Positions 24,120 to 36,364 of a stretch of DNA of 64,000 nt are shown in pieces. A program made the translations under genes and the position numbers. The stretch comes from Ectocarpus siliculosus. Its lineage: Eukaryota; Sar; Phaeophyceae; Ectocarpales; Ectocarpaceae. Positions within the stretch are counted from its first letter, which is position 1. Each line of letters begins with the position of its first letter. The stretch is taken from positions 62,001 to 126,000 of the forward strand of contig FN648111.1 in NCBI GenBank assembly GCA_000310025.1, in the 5' to 3' direction. A model generated the notes under the pieces. That model saw nothing but the letters and a program-made list of their open reading frames with translations, searched no databases and was not told the origin of the DNA.

Positions 24120-25315
24120 AGAGAAGAGCGTCCTTTACTTTACGGCAAAGTGGTGCCCGCCGTGCCGAAGGATTGGTCCGTTCTTGGCAGAGCTGAGCGA
24201 GGAGACTCCGGCGGTTTCATTTGGGAAGGTTGACATCGACGACAACGAGGAGGCGGCGCAAATGGCCCACATCAAGTCGGTGCCAACTTTTAAGTTCTTC
24301 AAGGCAAGCAAACAGCAGCAGCAGCAGCAGCAGCAGCAACTAAGTTTGAGTTGGGGGCCGTATGCGCGCATTGCTCTTTTGTACCAAGGAGGCAAGGAAG
24401 TCGTCTTATGGAGGAACAGTTTGAGAACCGAAATGGTATTTTTTTTCCCGAGGACCGAGATTGAGCTTCGAGCAGGGTGGAACAAACCGTGCGAATAATG
24501 GGAATACTGTCGCAGGAGTTCCTTTCTGCAATGTTTTTTCGCGTGCCAGTTGATTCGTGTCCTAGAGCTGTTCGTCTTCCCGTGTATTCTTCATCGTGGT
24601 GTGTTCGTGTGCTTCCGCAGCAACCGATAGAGCACCCGGTAAATGTTTACCACATGGCAGACGCGCTAATGGCGCACTCTTTACATTAGCGGTTTGTAGC
24701 TCATTGGACTTGGACGAAAATGGTTTTTTGGCAAGTCTAGCGCGATTTGTCATTCTGGTGATTTTGCATACTGTTGTGGATACACCCGTGTTTGGTTGTG
24801 CACGCTTTGGCTGTAACATGGCACCAATATAACACAGTGTACATCCGTGACACGGGGAGGGGGGGGGGAGCAATCCCCAAATTCTCAGCAAGGCGCTATT
24901 TGGTTGTTCTCGCTTTGCTCCCAACCGGCTTGCAACATGTGCACACGGCATGGACAGAACCTTTGTGTCGTTCCTTAGTCCTTCCGCTTCTCCAACTACA
25001 TCAAAGCCTTTGTGGCCCGACTTGCGCATGATGTTGCACCCGGCACTGACTGTACCGTGCAGTTGCTCCGATTGACCCGTCACTGTTGCGGAACCCCCAC
25101 TGAAGTTTTATTGTCTACTTATGTGCATGGCAATAGCTCTGTTCTTCGCACGAAACAACACCATAGATCATTCTTGTTCCATGCTAATCCACGGATGAAT
25201 CTACGTATATACCATGGTATGTGCTTTGTCGCAGGGGGGACAGGAGATCGACAGCATGTCAGGGGCGGACGCAAATTTATTGGAGCAGAACGTGGCCAAG
25301 CTTGCTGAAGCATGA
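24120..25315 (+). CDS. Thioredoxin, WCPPC active site (5' incomplete)
   Basis: Disulfide oxidoreductase of the thioredoxin fold. Visible exons: 24120-24303 and 25235-25315, ending in TGA. The first starts after ..GTTGACAG with one base of a split codon and encodes EKSVLYFTAKWCPPCRRIGP, then FLAELSEE, FGKVDIDDNEEAAQ and SVPTFKFFK: strand-helix with the redox CxxC, the buried Asp-strand and the cis-Pro loop (SVPTF). The second encodes GGQEIDSMSGADANLLEQNV, the last strand and helix. The intron is 24304-25234 and has a GC donor (AAG|GCAAGC), a known minor class. CPPC instead of CGPC is common in plant h-type and other eukaryotic thioredoxins. The N-terminal strand and start codon were not found. 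Retention of the intron would add a short polyglutamine tract and an unrelated tail. Confidence 0.85.
24313..24338 (+). repeat. (CAG)n tract abutting the thioredoxin GC donor
   Basis: Eight CAG units followed by CAA, starting ten bases after the splice donor of the first visible thioredoxin exon. In frame with that exon the run reads as polyglutamine, but the conserved C-terminus of the fold lies in the next exon, so the run is judged intronic. Confidence 0.85.
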
Positions 25316-27335
25316 TACCTGAGGGTGTAGCGGCTACAAGATGGTGTTTGCCCAGTGAACAAACAGACTTTGAAGAACGGATTGTTGGAACCATGTGCAA
25401 CCTTGAACGGAGCAAGCGTATCCGAGCATGGGCATGACACCGCTCGTGCCATTTTGTGATCGGGGTTGAGAATAAACTCCTAGCTCCTTCGAAGCAGTCG
25501 GGGCAATTTTATCAACGAGTGGCAACGGTTTGGGCTGTTGGGCGGGCCACGACTCGATTTGGCTACGGTCTCGCCAGATGCGATGTTTGTGCAACGTGCC
25601 AAATAAATTGGGTGCTCCTGTTGGATTAATGCAAGTCGAGTCGAGTGTTGGTGTGCATGAAGGTTTGGTTGGTTGGTTGTACAAGCATGCCCGTGTTTAT
25701 TTTTCAGGGCTCCCCTCCCTCATGGATCTATCTCTACACCAATTAGCTACAAGCAGGCAGCACCGGGGTCCACGATGTTGTCTAGCAGTGGAGGGTGCGG
25801 CGATGCTGTGCCGTGCGATAGGGCCCGACAACGCTGAACTCGGCTCCAGCTCCGGTGCGGATGTGGTTTGCGCTCGGCACTCACGGTCGTTTTTTAAAGA
25901 GGCCAGTGCCGGAGCAGCTACAGCAGTTACACTCTTTGTTTTTTGTTTTTTTATGGAAAGGATGGAAATCACCAGCCTACGTTTCATTGGGTAATAATGC
26001 AAGCCAATGCTTTGTTGACTCGTTGGGATCGATGACGTCAGAAGGCGGTTACACTCATTTGGCCTCAGAGTTCGGAGTTGAACCATAATATGATGACGTC
26101 GGCCCCGTGTTCGTTCTGTGTTCCTTTGTCTGCATCCGAAGCGTTACGCGCATGCGGAAGCAACTGATTCCGGAAGAGCCTAGGAACATGACAAGAGAAA
26201 TGGAAATTCGAAATTGATGTGTTGCTGTGGTCTATTTCGATGGAGTCCGGGTACAGCATGGAGATTCCTTCCTACTGCTGTGGGAAGAAAACGGCGACTC
26301 CAAACAAAAAAACACGCAGAAACTATTTGGTGTGCTCCTGCTGCGTTTGTTGGGTGCGTGTTGTACGTCAGAGCAGCAACAAGCGAAACGAAAAAAGAGG
26401 AGAGTTCCATGTCTGGCATTGATTCAGTGGGCCCAAATACCCCCCCTGCGCGCGCGCTTGTGGAACTGGGCGTCGTTGCACCGAAACAACATTTCTGCTA
26501 GCCATCGCCGTCCTGTATTGTGGCACTCCGTGGAAAGAAGGGACGTCATCTCATCCCGCCTATGTACCCGCCAAGAAAAAAATCTGCTCAAATACCACCC
26601 GGCCGTCGGCGTGAAGACAACGACTCGCAACGGCTGCCCGTCGTCCATTCGGCTCGGGGCAAAACATCTGGCTTCCGCCTGCTACGTTGTACACACACGG
26701 ACTGCCGTGACGGTTCTCGAACCCCAAGCCGCTGCTGCAATACCAGGCATTCAAATCTTGTTGCGCACAAACACCGACAATTCCCAACTCTCCTACCGAC
26801 AACAATTGTATGCATAGACTACTGCTGTAGACACGTCACGAAACACTGACCAAGAGACGCTTGTATTGTCTAGGTCGGGACATTGACACAACACGCAACA
26901 AGAGGCAGGTTTGGCGCACCGGGATCCATCAACAACCGGGAGGTATTGAGCCTCGAAAGGCTTGACGAGACACTACACTTCCAACAGGGACACTCTTACC
27001 CAAAGAGAGGGGCGAAGGGTACCCTTGCGACACCCCCACTGCATACAAGTGCATACCAAGCACTACTACGTTCAAGGGCTGGGCCGCCAGGCTCGACACG
27101 TCAGCCTTCGTGCCACTCTTCCACATAACATTCCCCCAACACTTACTCCGAGTATGTTACGTAAGATACCTTTGATATCTCTGTACAACCGGCACGAGAC
27201 AGATTTGTTGGATGACGTCGCAGGACAACGACCCAAACTTCTTCATGCGTATCGGGGCGTCATACTTCCCAGTTTTGCACCGCTTGAATCGCTCGAGCGC
27301 TATTTTACCCGAGCTAATTCCCAACATGAATTGGT
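25316..27335. other. Intergenic region between thioredoxin and RIO1 ends
   Basis: Two convergent genes end at the two sides. No further gene was recognised. A plus-strand open frame from 26227 begins FDGVRVQHGDSFLLLWEENG, faintly like the start of a BAH-type domain, but it opens with GTG, lacks splice support and has no second motif, so it is not annotated as a gene. TACTGCTGTG/A motifs occur near 26268 and 26818. Confidence 0.45.
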
Positions 27336-28653
27336 TTACTTTTTCTTGTTTCCTGACGTGTGCTTGATGCGCTGCTGCTTGACGTGCTTCTTGATCTTCG
27401 TCTTTCTTCTCTCCTTCTGCGCCTCTTTCGCCGCCTTTTTCGCCTGAAAAAGTACCGTTGCAAAACATAACGCGGCCAAACAGAGAACGGCACGTGGGCT
27501 CAGCGGGGCCGCGAGATAACAGGGCGGTCTCGACAACACAAGTAACGATGCGTGAAAACAGAGGAGAGCGCCGACAGCCAAGCAACGTGCGAAACGCTCT
27601 ACTTGCAACCGCTTTCAAGGCGAAATTATGCGACAGACAGCTGTTCGACAGGCCTATAGGAGTATTCCTACGCAAAATAACACTCGTGAGAATGTACCGT
27701 AGGCACTCACGAACTTCAACCTTGGTCTGGAGTTGTGAACAAAAAAAGGGAGGTGATACAACACAGCAGTGCACGGCTTCATTGCATCGTTCACTCGAGA
27801 TGGATTTTCAGTATCTCTGGCAATGTCTACAGTTGGTTCCGTTTGCATGGGGCACCCGCATCGAACCAACCATTCGAACGGATTGTGCGCTTTTCAGATT
27901 TCTTTCAGCTTTGCTCGAAAAAAAAAACTTGCTACACCAGTACAACCGCAAGAAAAACAAGTTGTTGGACACAGCATGCCCAAAACAAATGCCAGCAGCC
28001 ACAGCACCCAGGGCACAGATTCTTGAGTACCGCATCTGCCGTTAGTCGGCCAATGGATGGATGCATCTAAGCGAATCGATGAAGTGAAGCGAAGTGAAGT
28101 GAAATCACCGAGATCACCTCGCGCTTCTCAGCCTTGGCCGTCGCTCTCTCTTCCTCCGCCTGCGGCGGCGGCAGCCTCCTCCCGTGCATCCCGTCCTTCC
28201 GGAGCCTCGCTCTCCGCTCCGCCCAGTTCCTCCTCGTGTGCCCCTCTCCCTCTCCCTCCTCCTCGTCATCGTCTTCGAAGTCGTCGCTCCCCGACATGTC
28301 TGCGCCACTGCTAGTGTAACCGTCACTGTCCCCGTCGCTCCCAGCACCACCACCGCCGGCGACAACGCTAACGCTAACGCTCTCCTCTTCGACCACCACT
28401 ACGGCGGGAGCACCAGTGGCACCGCCGTTTCGTCCCCTGTCCTCCTCTCCCACGCCCGCGAACCGCACCCCCGCCTTACCACCACCACCCCCGCCCTCAG
28501 ACACAAGTCCGCTCTGCTGACCCCCCGCCACCGGCGCACCACCGTCACCGCCACTGCCCGCTGTATCAACGGCGGCGGAAGTACTCCCCGATAACGAATC
28601 AGCAGCACGGCCAGCCTTGGGTAAGGGTTTGCTATGTCTCCCGGAGGGGTTAC

Positions 28654-28684
<31 letters not shown>

Positions 28685-31600
28685 AGCGGCGACGGAGTTT
28701 GGTGGCGGGGAGGTCGAGTCGTTGATGGCGGGGTGTTTGTCTTTCTTGGGGTCTTGCTTGAGCATGTGGGTGACCGCGATGGCGTAGGCTGTTCCCTTGC
28801 CCCCCTCTCGCTGCTCCTGCTGTATTCGGCTCTGTCGATCCTCAACGTTGTCCACCTGAATAAATCAAGCAATATGAACACATCGTTTTGAGCCGCAACG
28901 GCAACAGCAGCAGCAGCAGCAGCCAAACCGAATGTACTGTAGTAAGAACAGCAGGAGCAACACGAGCATAGCATCAACAATGACAACAACAACGACCACG
29001 ACAATAGGAACAAGAACGACACCTTGCAACAGCAGCAGAGACACTAACAACGCTATCGCCATCATTGTCAACCATCACCAACAACAGCAAAAGTAACAAC
29101 TGCCCACCTCGTGCAGGCTCCTGGGGATGTATGAGCTCATGAACACGGCGTCCTGGATTTCTAGCTCGGCCGCCATCTCCGCGCCTTTCTCGCTCTTGAC
29201 ACCCCCGTTTTTGCTCTCGTCTTCAAACGCCTCTGCTTCGTCGAACTCCTTCTCCAGCACTTCCTGCAGAGCCGCGTTCGGATTGTGGAGTTTGATCATT
29301 GTTGTTGGCATGTTCGTCGTCGATTGATGACTGCTGGTGGTGGGTCTGGTGGTGGTCTAATCGCAACTGTATGGCGACTTCAAGGTAAACGATAAAGCAA
29401 CGCTTCTCGCCAGGTCATTCCCAGTAACAAACCTGTGGACAACTACCAACAACTAATAGCCTCCACAACAAACCGTCCCCTCCTTTTCCTAGTCTGCATC
29501 AGGGAGACACAGCCGACCAAGCATCCGTAGACTGTCCCGCAATACGAGCCCCGCTTCGACACTACCGGAATGAACCATCAGCAGCTTCCCTGTTCACCCC
29601 GAATAATACACCTACACCATTCACACCGCTGCCGTTCCACTGCCGCCGTACCTTGAGTCGTTCTTCCTGCCGGTCCTCCTGCAGGTCGGAGTCGATGACG
29701 AAGTCGAAGAGGGATCGAGCCGCGGCCGGCTGTGCCCCCTTCTTCTTGAAAAACGCGGTCACGTTCCGGCAGTCCATGCGGAGGAAGTCCATGGCCCGGG
29801 GGTGGTCGTTCTCCATCGACTGCGATTCGAAAACAAACAAACAAAACACGAAAGGAGCTGAGAAAACAAAAACGAGATATTGGGAAATACGAAATAGTAT
29901 CGAGACTGTCGGAAGAGTCCTTACTGCTGCATGCTGCATGTTGTACACCTGCCAAGATGAATAAAACGGGGACAAACTGCATATGGGCAATAGGACCAAA
30001 AAAATAGCACGGTCTGAAGGATGGGCGTAGAAGCAGACTCTGTGGACCGAGGGTCATTGATTATCCTTTGAAAGCGAGAAAAAAAAAAATGGCCACGGAC
30101 AAGGGCCACGACGAAACCATCATACAGTACACGACCCCAGCACCCCGCTAGTAGCGACACCCAAGACATGAACAGCTACAACACACGCGCCATCACTATC
30201 AGCAGGACTGCTGCACACAGTACAACAGCGTGCCTCGTGTCATCCACAGTAGTCAGTCGCGCGTGAAGCAACGACCGTGTGCTGTGTCTACACGTCTACA
30301 CGTCTACACACACCTGCGAGACGTCGATGAAGATCAGCAGGCCCTCCATGTAGAGGAGGTTGTACTCGCTCAGGTCCCCGTGCACCAGCCTGCACTTCTG
30401 GTACATGTTGCGCATGCCGATCACACACTGGATGTACGCGTCCTGTGGACGAAACATGGAGAATTTTCGCGGATTCCATGCCGCAATTCAGACCGATCGA
30501 CTTCTTGTCATTGACCAATCGGATAGAGCAGAGCGGTCGAAGTAAACTAAAGCACACTGCGGTTCACAGAAGAAGAGGGCAGGCAGAATATAAACCCAGA
30601 GAACAACACATTCCTCTACGAGCGGCTTCTTCCCGGCTTCCGATCAGCAACGTCCTCTCTCGTGATGTTACCGTTTGGTCTAGGCCTTACCGTAAATGGC
30701 ACAAGATAACACACCCCCCGGACCGATTTTCAAATCTCGATTTCTGAACAGCAGAAAGAGTCACAGCGCCGAAAACGGTGGCGTTGAAGCTGTCTCGTCG
30801 AGAGCTTTCCGAAAAATTATTTTTTCGTTTATGCATCTTCTTCGTCGTGGCGTAATTGAGCTTTGAAAATTGGTCCCGGGGGTGTGTTATCTTGTGTCAT
30901 ATACGGTACTTGCATGTGAGAAAAAAAGCTAATCATACCATGGCGTGACCTCACGTTTTCATTTGATGCTTCTTGACAGGCACAGACCGAAGCTATGCAC
31001 TACTGTCGCATCAACGACGGTTAACAACATGCCGTCATAAGTTCGGTGGAGCTGCAGTCATGGCCCCGTCTGTGCGGGGTTATCATCCCCTTCATTTGCG
31101 TTTCAGAATGTTCTCCCTCCTTACTTGAAACGGCTATACAGCAGTCGCTGTGTACATTTCTGTTTGAACAGAAAACCGCCCCGTAGGTCATTTCCCTTGA
31201 AAAGCCTTCAAAACATCACCGATCAAGAGAAAGTGGACCCCCCTCAAAACACCCAACAACATTGTGCCAGCGGTCCAATAAGAGTGTTATTACCTTCATC
31301 TTCTTGGGTCCAAGCTGAACATCCCTCAATCGCGGCGCCGGCCAGCCTGCCTTCCCCAGGAAGTCCATCACCAGGACGTTGTTCTTGATCAGCACCGGTG
31401 CGGGGGAAGGGATGCCCGCAGCGACCAGTCTCTTGAGGTTTCTCATCTCCTTCTCTGCCCACACCTGACCACGCCAAGGAACACGACATTAGATATGAAA
31501 TAATGAGGGAAAGGGCACGAAAGTAAGACAACAAAGAGGAGGCAAAAACAAAGGAAAACGTCTGCATTTTATGAAGACAAAGACAAATGAAGTTCCCACG

Positions 31601-34600
31601 GGTGCATACATCATGTACCCCCTTCTAAAAATACACATGCCGTCGGTGCGCGCACAACGAAGGAGATGCGCCAGAGTGCTTCCAAGGGGATTATTTGCCA
31701 TCTTTGGTCCTGACAGTCTACGAGATTTTCGTTTGAGGAGTTGAGGTGGCACACGCTGTTGCGTGTTGTCATGCTCGCGTGGCATCCTACTAATCCCTTC
31801 ACAAGGCCCGCTAAAGGCCAGCTTGCCCGTAAAATAGACAGGCCTACGGCTCCCATCGTTCAACGTGAACCTTGCATAGCAGACGATAAGTTGGTTTTGA
31901 ACGGTAGCACATGTATTCAAAAAATATTTTCGATGCGGAAACGTTGTGCACCAAAAGGAAGTGAGACACGATATGAACACACGGAAACACCTGAACAGTC
32001 TCGACGTAACGTAATCAACGAATCATTCCTCACCCGTCGATCCAACACCCGCGTGGCACGGAACACAGTACACGGGACACGGTACACGGGACGCACCTTT
32101 ACCATCTTCCGCGGGTTGGAGCGGCAGTAACCGTGCCTGTAGCGGTACTCCCCGGAAACGTACTTGTCCCTGTCCTTGAACACCAAGATGGACGTCTTGT
32201 ACACCTTGATCGCGTACTCCTTGCCCTGGAAACACGTTTAGCGAGGTGCGCAGCATTAGGGGTAAGCAAAGCGTCGACTGCAACGGGCAGCGCATCGGTA
32301 CCCTCCCGTACTGAGACCGCGCCAACGTGACTACGGTAGTCTCCCAAGCCGAAAAGCGCCGGGTAAGGCAAAGCTACGTCGTTACCCCAACCCTGCCACC
32401 CCAAGCATTCCACCAAGTTGTGCCACCAAATTGTCCGATCACGTTGACTTGCGCAATTTAGTTCCATAAAACTGTTTGTTCCAAGTTTTCCATCAAAACC
32501 TACAGAACGAGCCCGGGCATTTCGGATATCTCGGAGATCTGACCTCTCCGCCGACTGCGTAGTAGACGTTTGCCTCCTTTCCCGTGCTAAGACAGCCGTC
32601 GATCTGCCTGAAGAACCCCTGGTTCAGCAGCTTGAAGAGGATCATCCGGGTACGCGGGTCCATAACCTCCAAGTACATGACAGAGCCAACGAGAGAGAGA
32701 GGGTGGGGGGGGGGGCGCACAGGGCGAGAGTAAGTTGCCCACAATCCCAAGCATACCATAAGAGCATGCCGCCACCTCATAAGGCAGAGGAGGGACGTAA
32801 CTCATGCACGGCATGTGATATCGCGGGAACGTCGAATCGAAACCGCTTGTAGCGCCTCACCCTCAGAGGGATACGGCCAACCTATGGAGCCACGGTACAG
32901 CACCTGAGCAAGCGAAACTGTCAAATCGCACCACCATACGGAATGGTGCGGTCATCCCATGCAATGCGCATCCCTCAAAACTCCTAACAGCGCAAACCAA
33001 CAAATAAATAGCGAAACCTAGAACCATGCTTGTCCGTTCTTCACCTGCTCGACAGTGGCGCGGTCGTCCCTCCCCGTATGCCGCGAAGTCTTCTCCCCCG
33101 ACTTCTCGCTCCTCTTGATGTCGTTACGGACAGACTGGGACTGAGGACCCCCTCCCCCCCCTCCTCCTCCCCCATCGCGGGAGGCGATATTAAGTTTGCT
33201 TTCGAACCTGCTTCTCAGAGCTTCTCCACCCCCACTGCCTGCGGCTCCCGCGCCGCCCGCCTCCCCAAGCAACGTAGTCTGAAAACCAACACATTTATCG
33301 GGAAACACAGCAATGGAGGACGAGAGTGAAGGGAAATTTCTCGTGAGATGCTACCATAATAGATGCTGCACTTGTGCGGGTACGTGGGTCTTGTCACCAG
33401 AGATTTTCCAAATCTAAAATCGAACTCGATTTCGATTTTCGACTTCGGGTTGGCTCTACTCGGGCACCCATGGTGATGCATCGGAATCGAAAGTGGAAAA
33501 CATCATGGGCAACACGAAAAAGGGCTGAAAGTATCCGATCGTGAGAGCCACAGGGCATCCCACAGCGAGCGGTGATCAGGCGGGTTGGGAAGTCTTGGTT
33601 TCGCACCAATACGCTGCGAACTCAGTGAGCAATGTGTGATTGAACACTCTCGTCTGACGCGGGAAACCCGAAAACGATGCCGTTGGTAAAGAAACAATTT
33701 CACGGCGATGACCCTCTCCCTCCCAGTAAAGAGCAGATCTCGCTCAAAAAAGAAAGTATGCCGTGCTGGATGTCAGCTTTCTGCCAAGGTGTCTCTTGCA
33801 TCGCCAAGCAGTCTGCAGGTGGCGAGATGAGTAGCGAAATGAAAGCATCTCCGACATCCAGAGAGTCTGGCAATTAGCTGGGCAAGCAACAGCTTGATGT
33901 TCCTGTTCACACTTTCGATACTTGATTTCGATTTATTCAGACCCATTTTTACGGTCGCCAAATCTTTTTGAAAATGTCGACATTTTCAAAGATTTGCGGA
34001 TAAAGATTTTTTCACTGCTTCTGGGAGAAAATCTTCGGCAAAATCTTCCCAAATATCTTGAAATGGGGCAAAAGTCGCTCGTTTGACAAACTGTTTGACA
34101 AAACATTTCGAAATGGGGCATGTCGCGAAAATCTTCTACAAGAGCGGCGAGATTAGTAGCCGACCGCCCCTTCCGTCCTAAACACCAACCACTGCACAGC
34201 GCACACTCAACGTAGCAAGCTCATAGAGGGATCCGGACAACCCTAGAGTCACCGTGTCAACGTTTTGCCGGCTCATACATGGCGGGAGCTCGTCAAGCGT
34301 GCACAAATAAACAAACAGACAGGGGTGGTTTGGAGGGCACGGAGAAAACATGGTTTGTGTCTCCGAACGGCAAAAAGTCGGCTTTGAGAGGAGACTTGAG
34401 TACAAAACTATCCAGCTCTCGTCCTCTTGACCATCGATTCGTGTTTTCTCCATAAACGGCTTTCATCCGGGTATGCGCGGTTCAGCAGTGGACGTACTCA
34501 ACAGGCAGGGAGGCGCGTCGCTGTGAACTCCATGTGTTGCAAAAGTCTTTTTTGGGACGGAGGAACAAGCCCTCTATATTCAAGTGAACAAATAGACCGA

Positions 34601-36364
34601 AAAAAACGTTGCGTCCACAACTTTGCGCGCACAACGATGTGACTCCCTGCCGACTGAGCACGGCCACTGCCAACCCACGCGCAACCGGATGATAGTCGTT
34701 GATGGGGAAGACACCCAAGAAGACAAAACATGCATCGATGGTCTAACGGGCGAGAGCTGGATAGTTTTGTACTCACGTGTCCTCTCAAGCGGCCGACTTT
34801 TCGCCGTTGGGAAGCGCTGACGCACGTTTTGGTCTCTTTTTGACACCGAGAACATTTTTTCTCGCACGCCCAGAGCGCTATCGCCACATGATCAGCTCAG
34901 TGCATCAAGGGTTGTGGGGAGCCCTTTGCGAGCTCGTTTCATTCAGTTTCCATCACGCATTTGTGGTTTGTCTGTCACAAATTGTTTGGTAGCTGTAGAC
35001 CACGATTCCCGCCGCACTTCTGATGAATTCCGAGAAAACCACACGATAAGATATTTTTGCGCATAAAAACGGTACTCAAATGTTTCTCTGGCAGATATTC
35101 GCGCGCAAATGTTTGACAACATTTGAAGATATATTTCCAACATTTTGAAACTATGAACATGGGTCTCAAATTACCTTTTTGATTTTTCCATCAATCGCTT
35201 AGCTTTCGGAACACAACTCTCCACGTCGAAACCCCGGCGGCGGAACAAGGGTCCGCTGTCCAATCAGTGATATACCAGTGGCATTCCGAATTCCAATTCG
35301 ATGGAACATTGCGGTGACAAGACATGACAATACAATACAATACAAGACCCGCCCTCACGGCTAAACACCTTTTGTTTCGAGAAAAGGCTGGTTGTAAACA
35401 GCGAAACAACAACACGGCTGGAAAGGAACAGAACGGGTGACAGCGTGAACGAAACAAGAAAAAAAAAACGGCCACGACAACTACAGCCATCACCAATAAA
35501 CAACAGCGGCGACAACGGCCATCGCCAATATAACAGCAACGATGACAACAACCACCACATCCACCGCCACCACGAAACACAACCACACCAATACACCAAT
35601 CGATATAACAACAACTGACACACCTCCAGCTGGTCCAATTCGTCGCCGCCATCGCTTCCAGACCAAGCCGCCTCTTCCCACTCAGCGGAGTCCAACCCGT
35701 CCGCCGCCGACAAGCGTTCGCCGCTGGCGACAACCACAGGGATGAACCACCGCGAACGAACAACAAGAAGCACGCATGTCACGGGAAAGTGGCAATCGAA
35801 GCACGCCATGCCCGCGTGTGGGTTGCACCAACAAACTATTTATTGGCATTACAGTTGGTGATGGTAATGGTACACTTATGCTAGCGCCCTTGGAGCGCAA
35901 GCATATCCGGGTGGATGTTGGGTGATGGCACATCGGCCTCGGAAACAGATCGTTTTTGTATGTTTTGAAAAAAAGTTGTCCTAAACCGTTCTTGTGTGTG
36001 TTGAAAGGTTGTCGAAAACCTCCAGCCAGAACCATTCACTGTCACTCCAGTCTCAGGGGTGTAACTCAGCTACAGCTGTACTGTATGGTTGTTTCCTTAA
36101 AGGAAAACATCAACGCCAGCAGCTATGTATAACCACATGCCGCGTGGCCAATCACCTGTGGCGAGGAGCGGTGCTGTCGCTGAAGAACAGCGACGCTGCC
36201 GCCCTGTCGGCACCGCTGTTCTTGTTGCCCTTGCTCCTGTTGTTGCTCTTGCCCTTGGCCGGCGCCTGCGTAGTGCTCGGCCCCTCCCCGGTGGTGCTGG
36301 CAGCGGCAGCGGCGGTCGTTGTCCTGTCGTCGTCATCATCGTCGCTGGCGTCCTCGAACTGGTT
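27336..36364 (-). CDS. RIO1: RIO1-family atypical serine kinase/ATPase, at least 11 exons
   Basis: RIO1 drives late cytoplasmic maturation of the 40S ribosomal subunit. Exons: 36364-36156, 35723-35624, 33278-33045, 32666-32544, 32225-32097, 31464-31294, 30442-30314, 29819-29652, 29356-29108, 28855-28118, 27443-27336; phases join to 785 aa plus an unplaced first exon. Numbering from the first visible residue: acidic [13 protein letters not shown] (compare QFDD in RIO1 N-termini), [31 protein letters not shown] (P-loop, 208-218), [20 protein letters not shown] (Lys229), [32 protein letters not shown] (catalytic Asp345), IDVSQ (Asp362), [19 protein letters not shown], and a basic tail [27 protein letters not shown] has Gly where many RIO1 have Ala. 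The exon at 28118-28855 adds a 246-residue low-complexity segment (poly-Ala, Gly and acidic runs) before the tail, much longer than in human RIOK1. Donors are mostly GTGxG or GTAxG. Confidence 0.94.
33938..35165. repeat. Long inverted repeat (foldback element) inside a RIO1 intron
   Basis: Two arms, about 33938-34545 and 34600-35165, are diverged reverse complements. Shared blocks include the outer AGACCCAT, ACTCAACGTAGCAAGCTC (right arm ACTGAATGAAACGAGCTC), and the central GAGTACAAAACTATCCAGCT, identical in both, flanked by AAAAGTCGGC and GACCATCGAT. The spacer is only about 55 bases. The element sits wholly in the intron between the exons 35624-35723 and 33045-33278, so the pre-mRNA can fold into a hairpin of roughly 600 bp. 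Nested inside are smaller palindromes: GAAAATGTCGACATTTTC near 33970 and CAAATGTTTGACAACATTTG near 35106. No coding capacity; best read as a foldback or MITE-like element. Confidence 0.75.

Noticed and set aside
26227-26817. Plus-strand frame with FDGVRVQHGDSFLLL, faintly BAH-like
   Set aside because: Only one short phrase fits, the frame has no ATG, and no neighbouring exon supports it.
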